Assembly: GCF_013167215.1 (NCBI RefSeq)
Contig: NZ_JABJWY010000016.1
Coordinates: 186,134 to 250,133, forward strand
Direction: 5' to 3'
Length of the DNA: 64,000 nucleotides
Origin: Sphingobacterium prati
GTDB lineage: Bacteria; Bacteroidota; Bacteroidia; Sphingobacteriales; Sphingobacteriaceae
Both the position numbers and the translations under genes were made by a program. The notes beneath the pieces were generated by a model. The model was given only the letters and a program-made list of their open reading frames with translations, was not told where the DNA came from and made no database searches. Of the stretch, positions 44,592 to 54,077 are shown piece after piece; within the stretch, counting starts at the first letter, position 1, and each line of letters opens with the position of its first letter.

Positions 44592-44726
44592 GAACTGTTT
44601 TTCTTATAACGTGTTCTAAAAATGAATTTGTATAATTTCCTGTGTATTTTGCAGTGATAATCAATTCTGTCGGATGTTATTGCATAGAAGGATTTGATGA
44701 TCATTTTTTATTAATTTAGATTTACC

Positions 44727-46727
44727 ATGAATAAAATTGAACATCTAGTAATCCAGCATGTCCATAATCTTAACAACATGCCAATACTGGCTGTAGATAT
44801 TTGTGGTATTATTACCTATGCTAATAATGCTGCTTGTCAACTTTTTCATGTGGAAAACAAAGTATTGCTCGGTCAACACCTTTCTCGTTTTTTTAACTTC
44901 CTTAAGACTGCACAAAGCATTCAATCCGAATTTGTGGAAAAGGAGCCCAACGTGAGTATGGAGGTTTCTCTTCCGTGTGCTACAGGCGAAGAGCGATGGG
45001 GGTTGGTAAATTCTCAACCATTGGCAGATGATAATGGGCAGATATTGGTTTATTTTTTTATTCAGGATATATCAACGTTGCGAAAGAGAGGAAATCTACA
45101 AGATATAACTGATCAAAAAGTGCACAAAACGCTGCTCAAAGAAAGTATGGAGCGTCAGGCCCGGCTTGCAGCAGTTGTTAGTACCTCGGACGATGCGATC
45201 ATTAGCAAGACTTTAACAGGTTTAATTACCAGTTGGAATGCATCTGCCGAGCGAATGTTTGGTTATACAGAGGCAGAAGTACTAGGGAAACATATATCGT
45301 TGATTATTCCGGCTGACCGGATAGACGAAGAAGAAATAATTATAAGACGGATTAGTAAAGGTGGGCGGATTGAACACTTTGAAACAGTGCGTATAGGTAA
45401 GAGCGGACAAAAAATATATGTATCGCTTTCTATTTCACCTATCGTAGATGGAAATGGAATGATCATTGGGGCATCGAAAATTGCCCGAGATATTTCCCGG
45501 CAGAAAGAGTTTGAAGAAAAATTACAACGTTATACCAATAATGTTGAGATTTTGAATACAGTAGGAAAATTGGTATCGGAAAGTTTAGACGTAAAAGAGA
45601 TTCTTCAAATAGTCATTGATGCCTCTACAAAAATTATCGGTGCGGAGTTAGGTATCTTTATTTACCACGATCAAAATAAAAATGATGAACCCGATTTCGC
45701 ATTTGCCAATTCTGGTGTTTTTTCTGAGCTTTTGATAAAAGAAAAGATATTGGAGTCGAATTTTTTATCCAGTGAACCCAACTGGGAACAAGTTGCAAGA
45801 AGCACAGATCTGACTCACGATAACCTATACAAGGACAAGTTCCTAGTTTCCTCTTGGTTTAAAGATCAATCGGTAATCAAGAGCTATCTAGGAGTACCCG
45901 TCGTTTCGAAATCAGGTAAAACAATTGGTCGTCTTATTTATGGACACCAAGAGGAGGGACAGTTTATGGAAGATCAGGAAAAACTTGTTATTGGGATTGC
46001 TACACAGACTAGTACGGCGCTTCAAAATGCCAAACTTTATGAAAAGATTCAGTTTCTCAATAAGAAGAAAGATGAGTTCGTTGGACTTGCCAGCCACGAA
46101 TTGAAAACACCAATTACTAGCCTCGTTGGTTTTTTGCAGCTATTGAGTATGCGAATGCAGACAGGAGACATAAATAAGCCCATTGTTGATAAAGCGCTTA
46201 AGCAATCAAATCGCTTGTCGATTCTCATCGATGACATGTTGAATGTGACTAAAATAGAATCGGGTCAGTTGTCGCTTTCATACGCTTTATTCGATCTCGG
46301 ATGTATGGTACAAGAAATCATTGAAGAGGTACAGTATACGACGCACTCACACCATATTGAGTTTCACAGTGAGAAGCCATCTTTTTTGATATCAGCTGAC
46401 AAATTGCATTTAGAGCAAGTGTTGGTTAACCTGCTTAACAATGCTATCAAGTATTCTCCAGGAGCACATCAAGTCAAGGTGTATCTTGCTGAATATTCAG
46501 GGTATGCGATCTTACGCGTGCAAGATTTTGGTATGGGAGTACCTGTCGGGCAGCAGGAACACATTTTTTCAAGATTTTATAGAGCAGAGGGAATAAATCC
46601 TCATATTTCCGGCCTCGGACTTGGACTATATATCAGTAAGGAAATTATTGACAGACATGGAGGAGAACTAACCGTTGAAAGCCAACTTGGTGAGGGATCA
46701 ATATTTGTTGTAAAAATACCAATTTAA
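44727..46727 (+). CDS. Soluble PAS-PAS-GAF sensor histidine kinase
   Basis: The 666-residue protein has no TM helix. Domains in order: PAS (about 8-115, MPILAVDICGIITYANNAAC), PAS with a PAC motif (about 145-265, TGLITSWNASAERMFGYTEA, SLSISPIVDGNGMIIGASKI), GAF (about 280-440), HisKA with GLASHELKTPITSLVGFLQ (phospho-acceptor His457), and HATPase_c with LVNLLNNAIKYSPGA and GLGLGLYISKEIIDRHGG. It senses a cytoplasmic signal. Its stop codon overlaps the stop of the convergent MEDS gene by 4 bp, and a receiver gene precedes it. Confidence 0.95.
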   Translation: MNKIEHLVIQHVHNLNNMPILAVDICGIITYANNAACQLFHVENKVLLGQHLSRFFNFLKTAQSIQSEFVEKEPNVSMEVSLPCATGEERWGLVNSQPLADDNGQILVYFFIQDISTLRKRGNLQDITDQKVHKTLLKESMERQARLAAVVSTSDDAIISKTLTGLITSWNASAERMFGYTEAEVLGKHISLIIPADRIDEEEIIIRRISKGGRIEHFETVRIGKSGQKIYVSLSISPIVDGNGMIIGASKIARDISRQKEFEEKLQRYTNNVEILNTVGKLVSESLDVKEILQIVIDASTKIIGAELGIFIYHDQNKNDEPDFAFANSGVFSELLIKEKILESNFLSSEPNWEQVARSTDLTHDNLYKDKFLVSSWFKDQSVIKSYLGVPVVSKSGKTIGRLIYGHQEEGQFMEDQEKLVIGIATQTSTALQNAKLYEKIQFLNKKKDEFVGLASHELKTPITSLVGFLQLLSMRMQTGDINKPIVDKALKQSNRLSILIDDMLNVTKIESGQLSLSYALFDLGCMVQEIIEEVQYTTHSHHIEFHSEKPSFLISADKLHLEQVLVNLLNNAIKYSPGAHQVKVYLAEYSGYAILRVQDFGMGVPVGQQEHIFSRFYRAEGINPHISGLGLGLYISKEIIDRHGGELTVESQLGEGSIFVVKIPI

Positions 46728-47383
46728 ATTATGATTCCTGAGCTGTGTTGTGGCACTGTTTTGAAAAAAACTTTCGTCCTCGAGCTATGTTCTCCAGAGA
46801 TCATTTTTGAGTGGGCGCAACAAATAGTATGGGCAGATGAGTTAATATCTTGCATAAACCCATTGCTTGGATAGGCACATAATAGACAGAAGACTTGTGT
46901 TTGGCAAAAACGGTTCCATAAACTTTCCAAATGCACTGTAGCTGATCTTTCGCCTTTGGCCCATAAAAGTGCTACCATTTCTCCAAAGGCTCTTACAATT
47001 CGGTTTCTATCAGTCGCACGTTTAATGATTCTCGTGATAGTTTGTTCAAATAGCTGTGCTTCTGGCCATCCGTTGACCATGAATTGGGCTAATGTTTCTT
47101 CGGCATCCAAAAGAATTAGTTGGTCATCGGAAATTAGCTCCGTTAAAGCAATGTCCTGATCAGTCAAGCGATCGGTTATTGCTTTCAGGTGGGCTGCGGT
47201 AGCTATCAGTACAACGCATTCACCAGCTGTTAAGCCACTGCTGACAAATCCTTCTAATGTAAGGAGAAAAGACTCATCATTTTCATAAATCTGTACGACA
47301 TGTTCTGTCGGAGCAATCTCTCCCCAAAATATGCTGATGTCAGCAGTTTGCCATTCCGCATTTTCGAGTTTTTTTATCATCAT
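46724..47383 (-). CDS. MEDS-domain (DcmR-like sensory) protein
   Basis: The 219-residue cytoplasmic protein is almost entirely one MEDS domain: HVVQIYENDESFLLTLEGFV, GECVVLIATAAHLKAITDRL, RIVRAFGEMVALLWAKGERS and CLLCAYPSNGF. MEDS domains are P-loop-like sensory modules first described in DcmR, often linked to histidine kinases or receivers. This one lacks any output domain, and its 3' end overlaps that of the PAS-GAF kinase gene. A sensory partnership with that kinase is an inference from position. Confidence 0.85.
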   Translation of the reverse strand: MMIKKLENAEWQTADISIFWGEIAPTEHVVQIYENDESFLLTLEGFVSSGLTAGECVVLIATAAHLKAITDRLTDQDIALTELISDDQLILLDAEETLAQFMVNGWPEAQLFEQTITRIIKRATDRNRIVRAFGEMVALLWAKGERSATVHLESLWNRFCQTQVFCLLCAYPSNGFMQDINSSAHTICCAHSKMISGEHSSRTKVFFKTVPQHSSGIII

Positions 47384-47802
47384 TATTGTTTAATTATAAC
47401 CTCAGTCGCTATTTATATATTAACGAATCCCGAAGAGATATGTTTTGTTTTCTGTCTTTAGAATTTATGCTTCGGTAAGCAATTATAAGAAATAGTCTTA
47501 TAAGATCTGAAAAAAATAGATACTTCTGTCATATTGGACTGTTAATCGATGTCTTTGCCTGATGTCTTTGTCATCAAAAATTATTTACAGTGGAAGGTGT
47601 TGATAAATCCAATAAAGGCCAAAGTTGCTTAGTGACAATACGTTGTGGTTTGGTACAAAAGGACTTTTCTGCGTAAGAAAACGTGGGCTTAGAAATACCA
47701 AGATTAGGAATGGTGAGTTTAATTAAGGATGAGGTGAATAAATAATCTTATATTCATCTGAAAACCATGCAACAGTGAATAACACATCAAGGAATAACCT
47801 TT
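47384..47802. other. Intergenic region
   Basis: About 420 bp of AT-rich sequence between the MEDS gene and the DUF4382 gene. I see no reading frame, repeat or RNA fold that can be supported. Confidence 0.5.
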
Positions 47803-48372
47803 TTATTGAATGTTATCCTGCAATTCTGTATCTATGATCGGATTAATTAAGTATTTACCATTTTCTGTTCTTTCGATAAATTTTGATAGATCAAACTCAA
47901 GGAACAAAGTGTGAATTTGATTTGCTATCAGTTGATTGTTAGTTGGGATGAGGATTGGAATATACCGTCCTTCGGGAGCTTCTAGTTTATGAGAAGCTCC
48001 ATCTACCACGATTTCATTTCCCTCAGTTGCTAATTGGAGAATCACTTCGTGTATAGTACCATGGGGTACATGGCCAGTGGCGATGAGACTATCTTTTTCT
48101 ATAGAGAGGATATTTAACCTTTTGTTGGCCCTAATCTTTCCTGCTCCTGACGACGTGCGGGTCCATATCTCTTCCATATTTAGATAAAGCGCATCATAAT
48201 GATTGGTGGCATCTTTTATTTTTACCTTTAAATGTGCCTGCTCAGCAGCCGGGCTATCATCATCATGACAGGCAGCTAAGAACGTCAGAAGTGTGACGAT
48301 TATGATATACCTTAAACGAGTCGCAAGCGTATAAATAGATTTGTCTTTCGTCTTGGGTGAATTACAGCTCAT
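47803..48372 (-). CDS. DUF4382 lipoprotein, probably surface-exposed
   Basis: From the ATG at 48372 the 189-residue protein has a hydrophobic signal with lipobox (IIIVTLLTFLAACHDDDS). The acidic CHDDD start matches the surface-lipoprotein export signal of Bacteroidota. The mature part is a DUF4382 beta-sandwich: LKVKIKDATNHYDALYLNME, LNILSIEKDSLIATGHVPHG, LEFDLSKFIER. DUF4382 proteins are envelope proteins of unknown function. Its basic stretch before the hydrophobic core is longer than usual. Confidence 0.85.
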   Translation of the reverse strand: MSCNSPKTKDKSIYTLATRLRYIIIVTLLTFLAACHDDDSPAAEQAHLKVKIKDATNHYDALYLNMEEIWTRTSSGAGKIRANKRLNILSIEKDSLIATGHVPHGTIHEVILQLATEGNEIVVDGASHKLEAPEGRYIPILIPTNNQLIANQIHTLFLEFDLSKFIERTENGKYLINPIIDTELQDNIQ

Positions 48373-48518
48373 AATATTTTTTTGTTGGAACAAAAGCTAA
48401 AGACTTATCGTTTGATTTTGTTCCAATAAAAAAATAGTTATTTCTAACTGTACCGCTAAATAAAATTACTTTATAAAATATATGATGCTTTGGCGGCTTG
48501 AACGACATATGGCGGATG

Positions 48519-48848
48519 TTACATATCATCCAGTTCTTCTTTGGTATAACCTCCTGTACAGTCCATACATGCATCCGCATATGCGCTGTATTCGTCATAG
48601 GCGGCGCCTATTTTTCCAAAAAGGGTGATAATACGGTCTATTCTTATCTGAAGTCCATCTTCCATCACAATAAAGACTCCGCTATTTCTTTCTTCTCTTA
48701 ATTCAACAATGGTCCCCTGCGCCTCGCTGAGCTTCTTATCCTCTTCAAAATAGAAGATTTTGCCCCTGTTTTTATTGTTAATCTGTTCGTTGATACTCTC
48801 CCTATATTCCCAGGCTACTGGGAGATATGCATTATGTTTAGTCTTCAT
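48519..48848 (-). CDS. Small conserved hypothetical protein with a Cys pair
   Basis: From the ATG at 48848 the 109-residue cytoplasmic protein has GTIVELREERNSGVFIVMED, LQIRIDRIITLFGKIGAAYD and the C-terminal YADACMDCTGGYTKEELDD with CxxC. The beta-rich middle resembles small SH3-like RNA- or protein-binding domains. The name of the family is not known to me. The convergent or overlapping longer frames on this strand are shadows. Confidence 0.65.
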   Translation of the reverse strand: MKTKHNAYLPVAWEYRESINEQINNKNRGKIFYFEEDKKLSEAQGTIVELREERNSGVFIVMEDGLQIRIDRIITLFGKIGAAYDEYSAYADACMDCTGGYTKEELDDM

Positions 48849-48944
48849 ACCCAAATTTTATCAAATGTTCAGTACTCTTCTCAGACTTTGTTTACTGTAA
48901 GTTACATATAAAAAGTCTTTTGGCGAACTTGAACAAATATGCTA

Positions 48945-49034
48945 GTGTATCTCAGATACACACATATACAGTTGTTTCTATGAATGGATTTAGGTCTTCA
49001 CTTTTCGATAACTAGGCTATCTACACCTAAATCC
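48945..49034. repeat. Palindrome and long-range inverted repeat upstream of the sigma factor gene
   Basis: GTGTATCT-C-AGATACAC (48945-48961) is a perfect 17-bp palindrome, suited to a dimeric regulator. GGATTTAGGT (48986-48995) pairs with ACCTAAATCC (49025-49034), with an inner GATA / TATC pair, and is followed by a T-rich run. The first could be an operator for either divergent gene; the second could be a terminator-like or leader structure. The remainder of 48849-49201 has no gene. Confidence 0.45.
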
Positions 49035-49201
49035 TTGTCTTTTTACATGTCGTGATGTAGTTTAACCATGGAGGCGATATTGGAAGGAACTTGAGTTTTG
49101 GGGATATAAAATTTTTTATTTGGGTAATAATGATTTTGATTTAGTAAAATCTATCTTTACATTAAGTTCGTTATTCGTATCAATTAGATGAATTATACCA
49201 A

Positions 49202-49795
49202 ATGAAATCTCCTAAAGAAATTGCTAAACTCGAAAAACTCAAAAATGGAGATCTTGATTCATTTAATGAAATTTATTTCCAATATTCTCCCAAGATCTAT
49301 GTCAGGTTGATCCGATTGGTTAAAAATCAGAGTATTGCAGAGGAGATTCTTCAGGACGTATTTACTAAAATATGGCTTCATCGGGAAAGCATTGATCCCG
49401 CCAAAGGATTTGTCTCTTTTCTTAACCATATTTCCGATAATTTAGCCATGGATTTTTTTCGAAAAGTGCAACGGGATAAAGCACTTCAATTGGAAGTATG
49501 GGCTTCAGCGATAGAATTGTATTACCATACCGAAGAAAAACTGTTCTTAAAAGATAAACAGCAGATATTGTCAAAAGCTATTGACTCATTGAGCCCTAAG
49601 CGAAAAGAGATTCTGATGCTCAATAAATTTGAGGACAAAAGCTACAAGGAGATCGCGGATATGCTGGGTATTTCTGTTTCTACGGTCAGCAATCAGTTGG
49701 TCAGTGCACTCAAAGATATCAAGGAATATATCCGAAAAAATTATCGTGACGAATATATAATCAGCCTTTTTGCGGCTTTTTTATTCAATTTATAA
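49202..49795 (+). CDS. ECF RNA polymerase sigma factor (FecI-like)
   Basis: The 197-residue protein has region 2 (DSFNEIYFQYSPKIYVRLIR, AEEILQDVFTKIWLHRES) and region 4 (SLSPKRKEILMLNKFEDKSY, MLGISVSTVSNQLVSALKDI) of ECF sigma-70 factors of the Bacteroidota type. It is followed by a FecR gene and a SusC/SusD pair, so it should drive the SusCD locus when the anti-sigma factor is relieved by substrate passing through SusC. Confidence 0.95.
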   Translation: MKSPKEIAKLEKLKNGDLDSFNEIYFQYSPKIYVRLIRLVKNQSIAEEILQDVFTKIWLHRESIDPAKGFVSFLNHISDNLAMDFFRKVQRDKALQLEVWASAIELYYHTEEKLFLKDKQQILSKAIDSLSPKRKEILMLNKFEDKSYKEIADMLGISVSTVSNQLVSALKDIKEYIRKNYRDEYIISLFAAFLFNL

Positions 49796-49885
49796 AAAAA
49801 AATGAAAAAGCAATAGTGTGATTCTATCTACCAAGCGTATAGAGAAGTACAATGCAGCAATGTGTTGAACTAATTATGGACAATT

Positions 49886-50965
49886 TTGAAAGAGCATACC
49901 TTTAAAGATCAGCTGTTTGCGTATATCCACAACCGATTGGAGGCGCAGTATTACGAGTCTTTCTTTGATGAAATGGCGAAGACGGATACTGTGCTTCTTG
50001 AATCATGGGTAGCGGAGATACTAGACCCGGATGAAACGCAGCTCCAGCAGATCCCATTGCCTGACTTGAAAAGTGTTCATCTGAAAATATTAGAAAATAT
50101 CTATACCATAGACCCTCCTAAACGCACCGTCCTACGAAGAATGCGCTTTTGGGCATGGGCGTCCTGTGCCGCAGTGCTGCTATGCGTACTGTCGGTTCTT
50201 TATGTAAAAAAATCCTCTACATTACCAGATGATCGTATAATTTGGTATGAAAATAAAAATACATACACGGTCTATAAGCTGCTTCCAGATAGCAGCACTG
50301 TTATCCTTTATCCACAGGCGAAAATCGGTTTTGAATATAATAAACCAGGCAGCCGTAAAGTACAGCAGTTGCAAGGACGTGTCGTCTACAAGGTATATAA
50401 AAACAAGGGAGCCCCGTTTCAGGTCAATTACAAAGGTTATTTGACGACTGCTTTGGGGACAATATTTAGCGTAGATCCTAAGGATAGCGATCATGTACTG
50501 ATAAAATTAATGGAAGGTAAAATTGCTGTAGGACCAGTTGCCGCGGACAGCCGAAGCTTAATATACCTCAAACCAAAAGAGGAAGTATTGGTCAACTTAA
50601 ATCTCCAGCAGATGATTAAGTTTTCTGAGCCCGAATTGACAAAATCTCAGCCAGCTCGGGTGGATAAAGCGTTAAGGAAGCTCATTCCAAATCTTACCGC
50701 CAATGTAGAGTGGAGCAATCAATCCGTCAAATTCAACCAAACCAAAAACCTTCAGCTGTTGAGAGTAATCGAGAGCCTCTATGATGTGTCGATTATCTGT
50801 GATAGTCCCGATTTATTGAATAGTTCATTCACAGGCAGCTTAAATAGTAAGGAACCATTGGTGAATTTCTTAACAAGTTTCTGTCAATTGAACAGTTGTA
50901 CATTCCAGGTGAACAATGGCATTGTCCACATTAGTCATTCGGGAAGAAAGGAGGACGTACAGTAG
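49886..50965 (+). CDS. FecR-family anti-sigma factor
   Basis: The 359-residue protein has a cytoplasmic N-terminal domain, a TM helix at about 88-108 (FWAWASCAAVLLCVLSVLYV), the FecR periplasmic domain (KVYKNKGAPFQVNYKGYLTT, ALGTIFSVDP) and a DUF4974-type C-terminal domain that contacts the TonB-dependent transporter signalling domain (FNQTKNLQLLRVIESLYDVS). The TTG at 49886 is used as start; the nearest ATG is out of frame. It sits 90 bp after the sigma gene. Confidence 0.93.
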   Translation: MKEHTFKDQLFAYIHNRLEAQYYESFFDEMAKTDTVLLESWVAEILDPDETQLQQIPLPDLKSVHLKILENIYTIDPPKRTVLRRMRFWAWASCAAVLLCVLSVLYVKKSSTLPDDRIIWYENKNTYTVYKLLPDSSTVILYPQAKIGFEYNKPGSRKVQQLQGRVVYKVYKNKGAPFQVNYKGYLTTALGTIFSVDPKDSDHVLIKLMEGKIAVGPVAADSRSLIYLKPKEEVLVNLNLQQMIKFSEPELTKSQPARVDKALRKLIPNLTANVEWSNQSVKFNQTKNLQLLRVIESLYDVSIICDSPDLLNSSFTGSLNSKEPLVNFLTSFCQLNSCTFQVNNGIVHISHSGRKEDVQ

Positions 50966-51025
50966 GATAGAACCAACCCAAGTCAAATTAAATCAATAAA
51001 TCAGAATAACCAACTGTAAACAATT

Positions 51026-54000
51026 ATGAAGCATATTCTAATCAAATTAATGCTCGTGGGATTGCTATTTTCCTACTTTTCTGTAGGATTTGCGCAATCT
51101 AACCTGAAAGTAAATGGTAAAATAGTAGACAATGAAGGCAATACATTGCCGGGCGCTACTATTGATCTTATCCATGAAAAGACCAGCAAAAAACTCCATT
51201 TTGTAGCCGATAACAATGGATTGTTTGTTTTGGCCCCACTGCTTGCTGGCGAAAATTACTCGATCTATGCCCACCATCTCGGATACGATACCGATTCGGT
51301 TAAGCATTTTGTGGCAACGGCGACCAGCAAAAATACCGTACTCATTCGCCTGAAATCAAACACAGGAATGATGGACGAAGTTGTTGTCGTCGGTTACGGG
51401 ACGCAGAAAAAAGTCAATCTGACGGGTGCAGTATCTGCTGTATCGGGTGATGATTTGAACAATAGACCTGCGGGGCAAACCTCTTCAGCCCTTCAGGGCA
51501 TGGCCTCGGGAGTAACTGTTACGCAGCGTTCAGGAAAGCCGGGGGCAGACGGCGCTGATATCCGTATTCGGGGTATTGGTACACTCGGCAATGCAGCACC
51601 TTTGGTATTAATTGACGGAATCGAAGGCTCTATTAATAATATAGATCCCAATTTGATTGAGAATATCTCGATATTAAAGGATGCCGCGTCGTCGTCAATC
51701 TATGGCTCTAGGGCAGCCAATGGTGTCATCTTGGTTACGACCAAAAGAGGGAGTTCCGATAAAGTCGCGATAGTGTACAATAATTATTTTGGCTGGCAGT
51801 CGGCAACCAATATGCCCAAGATTGTCAATGCATTGGATCATATGCTCCTGACAAATGAAGCCTATACTAATGTTGGAGCAAGCCCACTGTATCCCAAAGA
51901 TATCATTGCCGCATATCGTAACCAAGGCAACGGCAGTTCGGATGAGTATCCAAATACAGATTGGCAAAAGGAGTCATTGCAGGGAAATGGATTCCAGCAA
52001 AGTCATTTCCTAACGGTCAATGCCGGAACAAACAAAGTGAAAATGCTGACTTCTGTCGGTTATTTCGATCAAAAAGGTTTGACACTGAATAGCTCGTTTA
52101 AGCGCTATACCATACGGAACAACGTGGATGTTAAGTTTTCAGATCAATTGGCGCTAAAATTTGATTTCCAATACGTCAATCCGATCGTGACCTCACCTGC
52201 GGCCAGCATCGAAGAGCTTTTTCAGTGGATGAGCAGTATTCCGGCCAATCAATCCTTTAGAAATTCCAACGACACTTGGGGATTGGGTTGGAATGGAAAT
52301 AATCCCGTGTCGGCGGCGGCCGATGGCGGTGTTGCCACCAACAAAAGCCCATTTGGCAGTATCAACGCTTCATTGATCTATAAACCCAAAGCGTGGTTGA
52401 CTGCTGAGATCAATTATGCACCGAAATATGCGACCCAGGTCAACAAGAATTTCAGAAAGGCAGTACAGTCGTATTTCCCAAACGGCACGCCGAGCTTTTC
52501 AGTTCCGGTCCGCACGGCACTTACCCAATACAATAGTCAGGAACTTTTTAATAATATGAGAGCCACCCTGACGCTCAACAAGGATTTTGGTCCACATCAG
52601 TTAAAGGCATTGGTTGGTGGTTCGCGGGAAGATTATAAGATTGATTATACCCAGGGATTCAGAGACAGCTATGTGCTCCCTGACTATGAAGTGCTCAATG
52701 CGGGGTCTGCACTGAATCAGTCAGCTACTGGAAGCGCTTCTGAGTGGGCATTACAATCCTTATTCTCCCGTATCAATTACGTATTCAAAGATCGTTATCT
52801 TTTGGAGCTTAATGCACGTTATGATGGCTCCTCCAGGTTTGCCAAAGGGAACCGCTATGGATTTTTCCCTTCGGCATCAGCCGGATGGCGTTTTTCCGAA
52901 GAGGAATTCCTGGCCACATCTAAAAGCTGGCTGACGGAAGGGAAAATTAGGGCGTCATGGGGGAAATTGGGAAATCAGAATATTGGGACTTATCCAGCGG
53001 TGGCATCATTGAACCTCGGATCATACACGCTGGGCAATGGTATCGTCAATACAGCAGCATTAAATGATATGTCCAATCCCGATATTACCTGGGAGTCAAC
53101 CGAGGAAAAAAATATCGGTATTGATCTCACCTTATTTAAGCGCTGGACAATTACGGCCGATCTCTACAATCGGAAAACCAGCGACATATTACTCCAACTG
53201 GACATCCCACTGATTATTGGATTGAACAAACCGTATCAAAATGCGGGAGTCGTCGAAAATAAAGGTTGGGAACTTTCCATGGGCTATCGGAGTGATCCGG
53301 GCAAAGCCTTTAAATATAATTTTACGTTTAACCTCTCTGATGTCAAAAACAAAGTGTTGGATATGCGGGGAATCAATCAGACCGGTTTGACCGTCAATCG
53401 CGAAGGCTATCCCATTAATTCCATCTTTGGCTATCTTTCGGAAGGTTTTTTCCAGACCGCCGAAGAAGTGAAAGCACATGCTACACAGTTTGGTACCTTG
53501 GCTCCAGGTGACCTCAAATATCGCGATCAAAATGGCGATGGCATGATTAATGAGTCCGATAAGGTCATCATCGGGAGTACGATTCCACGATATACCTATT
53601 CGCTCAATTCCAATTTAAGTTTCAAAGGATTCGACCTCAGTTTTCTGTTACAGGGTGTGGGGAAAGCCGATGGTTACCTCTATGGTGCCGGTATCCAGCC
53701 ATTTACAACGACCGGGGCAATTGGCGGTACGATCCGTGAGGACAATAAAGACCGATGGACACCTGACAATACCACGGCCAAATATCCGCGCTTAGCTTTC
53801 GGGCAGAATAACAACCAGCAATCCTCCCAGTTTTGGATGAAAAATGCCGCCTACCTTCGGCTGAAGAATTTGCAGCTCGGCTATACGTTTCAGGCAGACG
53901 TGCTAAAGTCTATCGGACTGAACAGGCTCCGGGTATTTGTCAATGGCTCAAACCTCTTCAGTGTGGATAAGTTCTGGGACGGTTATGATGTCGAAGCACC

Positions 54001-54067
54001 AGTAGGCTATGGTAATTTTTACCCACAGGTCAAAGTATATTCTTTTGGACTGGATATTACATTATAA
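51026..54067 (+). CDS. SusC/RagA-type TonB-linked outer-membrane transporter
   Basis: The 1013-residue protein has a signal peptide ending at VGFAQ, a carboxypeptidase-like domain (LKVNGKIVDNEGNTLPGATI), the SusC hallmark DEVVVVGYGTQKKVNLTGAV, a plug with SSIYGSRAANGVILVTTKRG, and a C-terminal beta-barrel (KVYSFGLDITL). It imports a large ligand captured by SusD using TonB energy. It follows FecR by 60 bp and precedes SusD by 10 bp, so the genes are one operon. Confidence 0.97.
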   Translation: MKHILIKLMLVGLLFSYFSVGFAQSNLKVNGKIVDNEGNTLPGATIDLIHEKTSKKLHFVADNNGLFVLAPLLAGENYSIYAHHLGYDTDSVKHFVATATSKNTVLIRLKSNTGMMDEVVVVGYGTQKKVNLTGAVSAVSGDDLNNRPAGQTSSALQGMASGVTVTQRSGKPGADGADIRIRGIGTLGNAAPLVLIDGIEGSINNIDPNLIENISILKDAASSSIYGSRAANGVILVTTKRGSSDKVAIVYNNYFGWQSATNMPKIVNALDHMLLTNEAYTNVGASPLYPKDIIAAYRNQGNGSSDEYPNTDWQKESLQGNGFQQSHFLTVNAGTNKVKMLTSVGYFDQKGLTLNSSFKRYTIRNNVDVKFSDQLALKFDFQYVNPIVTSPAASIEELFQWMSSIPANQSFRNSNDTWGLGWNGNNPVSAAADGGVATNKSPFGSINASLIYKPKAWLTAEINYAPKYATQVNKNFRKAVQSYFPNGTPSFSVPVRTALTQYNSQELFNNMRATLTLNKDFGPHQLKALVGGSREDYKIDYTQGFRDSYVLPDYEVLNAGSALNQSATGSASEWALQSLFSRINYVFKDRYLLELNARYDGSSRFAKGNRYGFFPSASAGWRFSEEEFLATSKSWLTEGKIRASWGKLGNQNIGTYPAVASLNLGSYTLGNGIVNTAALNDMSNPDITWESTEEKNIGIDLTLFKRWTITADLYNRKTSDILLQLDIPLIIGLNKPYQNAGVVENKGWELSMGYRSDPGKAFKYNFTFNLSDVKNKVLDMRGINQTGLTVNREGYPINSIFGYLSEGFFQTAEEVKAHATQFGTLAPGDLKYRDQNGDGMINESDKVIIGSTIPRYTYSLNSNLSFKGFDLSFLLQGVGKADGYLYGAGIQPFTTTGAIGGTIREDNKDRWTPDNTTAKYPRLAFGQNNNQQSSQFWMKNAAYLRLKNLQLGYTFQADVLKSIGLNRLRVFVNGSNLFSVDKFWDGYDVEAPVGYGNFYPQVKVYSFGLDITL

Positions 54068-54077
54068 ACTTTGGATT

